Below are positions 62,036 through 64,000 of a stretch of DNA of 64,000 nucleotides, in pieces; positions within the stretch are counted from its first letter, which is position 1; every line of letters begins with the position of its first letter. Under the pieces are notes generated by a model. The model did not search any database. It saw nothing but the letters and a program-made list of their open reading frames with translations, and was not told the DNA's origin. The position numbers and the translations under genes are program-made. The stretch is from Corynebacterium provencense (GTDB lineage Bacteria; Actinomycetota; Actinomycetes; Mycobacteriales; Mycobacteriaceae), in the NCBI GenBank assembly GCA_900049755.1, contig LT160592.1, positions 409,836 to 473,835 of the forward strand, given 5' to 3'.

Positions 62036-63349
62036 CTATTCAGAGGCGGAAAGAGTGACCTTGATCTCGTGACTGCCTTGTCCCTGTGAATCCGTGACCG
62101 TGAGAGTCACCTCGTCCCCGACCTTGTGGGACCGGATCGCGGCGATGAGACTCACTCCGCTGTCGACCACCCTGTCGTCCACACGGGTGACCACGTCGCC
62201 GGACTTCAGACCCGCCTTCTCCGCAGGTCCGCCGGGAGTGACGTCGGCGATGGAGGCACCGGTGCCGGTCGTCTCCCTGGTGTCGACCTGCGCGCCGATC
62301 ATCGGGTGGGTGGCCTTGCCGTTGTCGATGAGCTGCTGTGCGGTGTCCATCGCCTGATCAGCGGGAATGGCGAAGCCGAGGCCGATGGAGCCAGACTCTC
62401 CCTGGGAACCTCCCAGAGTCGCGATGACCGAGGGAATACCCACCAGTTGGCCGTCGAGGTTGACGAGGGCACCACCGGAGTTGCCCGGGTTGATCGCGGC
62501 GTCCGTCTGGATGGCGTCGATGAGGGAGGCCTCACCCCCGGACTCTCCACCGGCCTGGACCGGACGGTCTTTGGCGGAGACGATGCCGGAGGTGACAGTC
62601 GACGACAGGCCCAGCGGCGAGCCGACCGCCACGACCGACTGTCCGACCTGGAGCGAATCCGGGTCACCGACCGTGATCGGGGTGAGGTCCGAAGCTCCCT
62701 CAGCCTTGATCACGGCGATGTCGGTCTGCGGATCAGTGGCCACCACGGTCGCCGGGAACTGCTTGCCGTCGTTCGTGGCCACGGTGATCTGGGAACGCCC
62801 GGAGTCCGATCCGGAAACCACATGGTTGTTCGTGAGAATGAGACCGTCCGAGCTGATCACCGACCCGGACCCCTCCGCGCCGCTCTGACCGCTGAGTACC
62901 TGGATCGACACCACACTGGGCAGGACCTTCTGCGCGACAGCCTCGACCGTGCCCTCCGCCGGGGCAGCGGACGCCTGCTGCCGGTCTCCGATGACCGTGG
63001 TGCTGAAAGCCGGGGAGGCGGAGCTGCCTGAATCTGTTCCCCGGACAACCAGTCCGGTCGTCAGACCGGACACGAGTCCGACCGCCACGACCATGCCGAC
63101 CACCGATGCGGTGGAGAACCGCCGAGGTCCACGGGTGGAAGCTGTCGTCTGAGGGTCCGCGGACCCGGGTTGGCCCTTCTGGTCCGGCTGCCCGGGGTGA
63201 CCGGGCCCTGCGGCCTGCCCCTCGGGACCTGACGGATACCCGGGAAGACCCGGATACCCCTGCTGAGCCGGATAGGGAGACTGTCCGGGGAGAGGACGCT
63301 GACCCCACCCGTCATTGTTCCGGTTGTCGTCACCACTGCTGCCCGTCAT
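62036..63349 (-). CDS. htrA: HtrA/DegP-type serine protease with PDZ domain
   Basis: 437 residues. A ~75-residue cytoplasmic Pro/Gly/Gln-rich part (PGQSPYPAQQGYPGLPGYP), one membrane helix (TASVVGMVVAVGLVSGLTTG), a trypsin-like domain with His in LTNNHVVSG, Asp in DPQTDIAVIKAEG and Ser in INPGNSGGALVNLDG, and a C-terminal PDZ domain (IADVTPGGPAEKAGLKSGDVVTRVDDR). It is the PepD/HtrA class that handles misfolded exported proteins. ATG with GGAGG upstream. In related genomes it follows an MprAB-type two-component pair; here only the response regulator is upstream. Confidence 0.92.
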   Translation of the reverse strand: MTGSSGDDNRNNDGWGQRPLPGQSPYPAQQGYPGLPGYPSGPEGQAAGPGHPGQPDQKGQPGSADPQTTASTRGPRRFSTASVVGMVVAVGLVSGLTTGLVVRGTDSGSSASPAFSTTVIGDRQQASAAPAEGTVEAVAQKVLPSVVSIQVLSGQSGAEGSGSVISSDGLILTNNHVVSGSDSGRSQITVATNDGKQFPATVVATDPQTDIAVIKAEGASDLTPITVGDPDSLQVGQSVVAVGSPLGLSSTVTSGIVSAKDRPVQAGGESGGEASLIDAIQTDAAINPGNSGGALVNLDGQLVGIPSVIATLGGSQGESGSIGLGFAIPADQAMDTAQQLIDNGKATHPMIGAQVDTRETTGTGASIADVTPGGPAEKAGLKSGDVVTRVDDRVVDSGVSLIAAIRSHKVGDEVTLTVTDSQGQGSHEIKVTLSASE

Positions 63350-63727
63350 CAGGGCCTCCGTTCATCGTTGTCATGTCAGGGCCGGACCGTAGGGCACTTC
63401 CGGCCTGTCCTGTACAAGGACCGCCGCCCCGGTGGGGATGCCCTTACCGCCGTACAGGACCAATACTCACCCCTTGAACTGTGCCCTGTCTGCACCGAAG
63501 CTTCAAGAACCCGGTGAAACCACGGAGAAGTCGACAGGAGGAACCTCCGGGGACTGTCTGTGTCTCCTGCGGTGACCCCGCCCCCGATGCGGGTCCTGCA
63601 GAGCAGATTCTGCGGTTCCACGGTCCCCCCGACCGGACGTGGCCGGCACAGGCCGGCACAGGCCGGCACAGCAGAACAGGTCGCGGTGTCGCACGACATG
63701 CCGAGCGTGGGTGCACCCGGAAACCTG
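63350..63727. other. 378-bp gap without a gene between the response regulator and htrA
   Basis: No ORF with a recognisable protein on either strand. It contains three 10-bp repeats at 63641 and the GGAGG of htrA. It is far too short for the histidine kinase usually found at this place, and no kinase remnant could be recognised. Confidence 0.7.
63641..63670. repeat. 10-bp tandem repeats before htrA
   Basis: Three copies of GGCCGGCACA in the gap between the response regulator and htrA. Confidence 0.9.
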
Positions 63728-64000
63728 TCAGGGAGTGTTCTCACGCAGGGCGTATCCGACCCCGCGGACGGTGTGGATAAGACGGTCCTCTCCGTCGGCT
63801 TCGGTCTTGCGACGGAGGTAGCCGATGTACACCTCAAGCGCATTCCCCGAAGTAGGGAAATCGTAGCCCCAGACCTCTTCGAGAATTGTGTTACGGGAAA
63901 GTACTTTACGGGCGTTCCTCAGCAGCAGCTCGAGAAGTGCGAACTCAGTTCGCGTCAGACTGATCCGCCGGTCACCCCGGGTCACTTCCCGCGTCTCCGG
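63728..64000 (-). CDS. OmpR-family response regulator, C-terminal domain (N-terminus outside the window)
   Basis: 91 codons visible. [80 protein letters not shown] form the winged helix-turn-helix of an OmpR/PhoB regulator, close to MprA by form. The receiver domain lies beyond the window. By position near htrA it is the MprA counterpart, which in mycobacteria controls envelope stress genes including pepD. Its kinase is not between it and htrA, where it is expected. Confidence 0.85.
   Translation of the reverse strand, partial: PETREVTRGDRRISLTRTEFALLELLLRNARKVLSRNTILEEVWGYDFPTSGNALEVYIGYLRRKTEADGEDRLIHTVRGVGYALRENTP

Overview
The window is a 64 kb piece of a high-GC Gram-positive chromosome, almost certainly a Corynebacterium. 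The evidence is gene order (mfd, tRNA-Gln, glmU, prs, rplY, tandem pth; ABC-F, ispE position, ksgA, rpfB, tatD; galU, glp, rimJ, glpR; mscL, mog, htrA), a Rpf resuscitation factor, Pmt-type mannosyltransferase, the Glp/GlpR division pair, a DtxR-type iron box, and many genes whose -10 hexamer lies 6-8 bp before the start codon, as expected for leaderless mRNAs. The species cannot be fixed from the sequence. There is no prophage, IS element, CRISPR array or rRNA.

Layout. 1-9.7 kb: housekeeping genes (mazG, mfd, tRNA-Gln, glmU, prs, rplY, two pth genes). mfd is split by a 41-bp tandem duplication that shifts the frame. 9.7-14.5 kb: dihydroxyacetone kinase, a spermidine-synthase-like protein, a ClbS/DfsB-like protein and release factor 3. 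14.5-17.4 kb: an entA-entC-entB operon for 2,3-dihydroxybenzoate behind a DtxR box. 17.4-24.3 kb: membrane proteins, an MMPL exporter with its TetR regulator and a palindromic operator, an FMN riboswitch with ribM, and a PAP2 protein. 24.4-28.8 kb: acyl-CoA enzymes and PPK2.

29.0-39.5 kb is the main accessory block. It encodes a nearly complete glycine betaine catabolic route: Rieske monooxygenase and reductase (betaine to dimethylglycine), dimethylglycine dehydrogenase (to sarcosine), sarcosine oxidase (to glycine) and serine dehydratase (serine to pyruvate). IclR and LysR regulators lie inside it, and a shared palindrome, TTGC-N7-GCAA, precedes sarcosine oxidase and lies between iclR and the dehydrogenase gene. 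Serine hydroxymethyltransferase is not in the window.

39.5-53.4 kb: an alpha/beta hydrolase, an ABC-F protein, an IspE homologue that has lost its active-site motifs, ksgA, rpfB, tatD, a TPP-riboswitch-controlled tenA, metG, rsmI and pmt. 53.5-64 kb: a zinc-finger membrane protein, doxX, glpR, rimJ, glp, galU, fthC, mscL, mog, htrA and the end of an OmpR-type regulator that lacks its usual histidine kinase neighbour.

A feature running through the whole window is short perfect or near-perfect tandem repeats (units 8-41 bp) in more than a dozen places. Inside intact genes the units are multiples of three and encode low-complexity inserts or tails; the mfd duplication is the only frame-breaking one.
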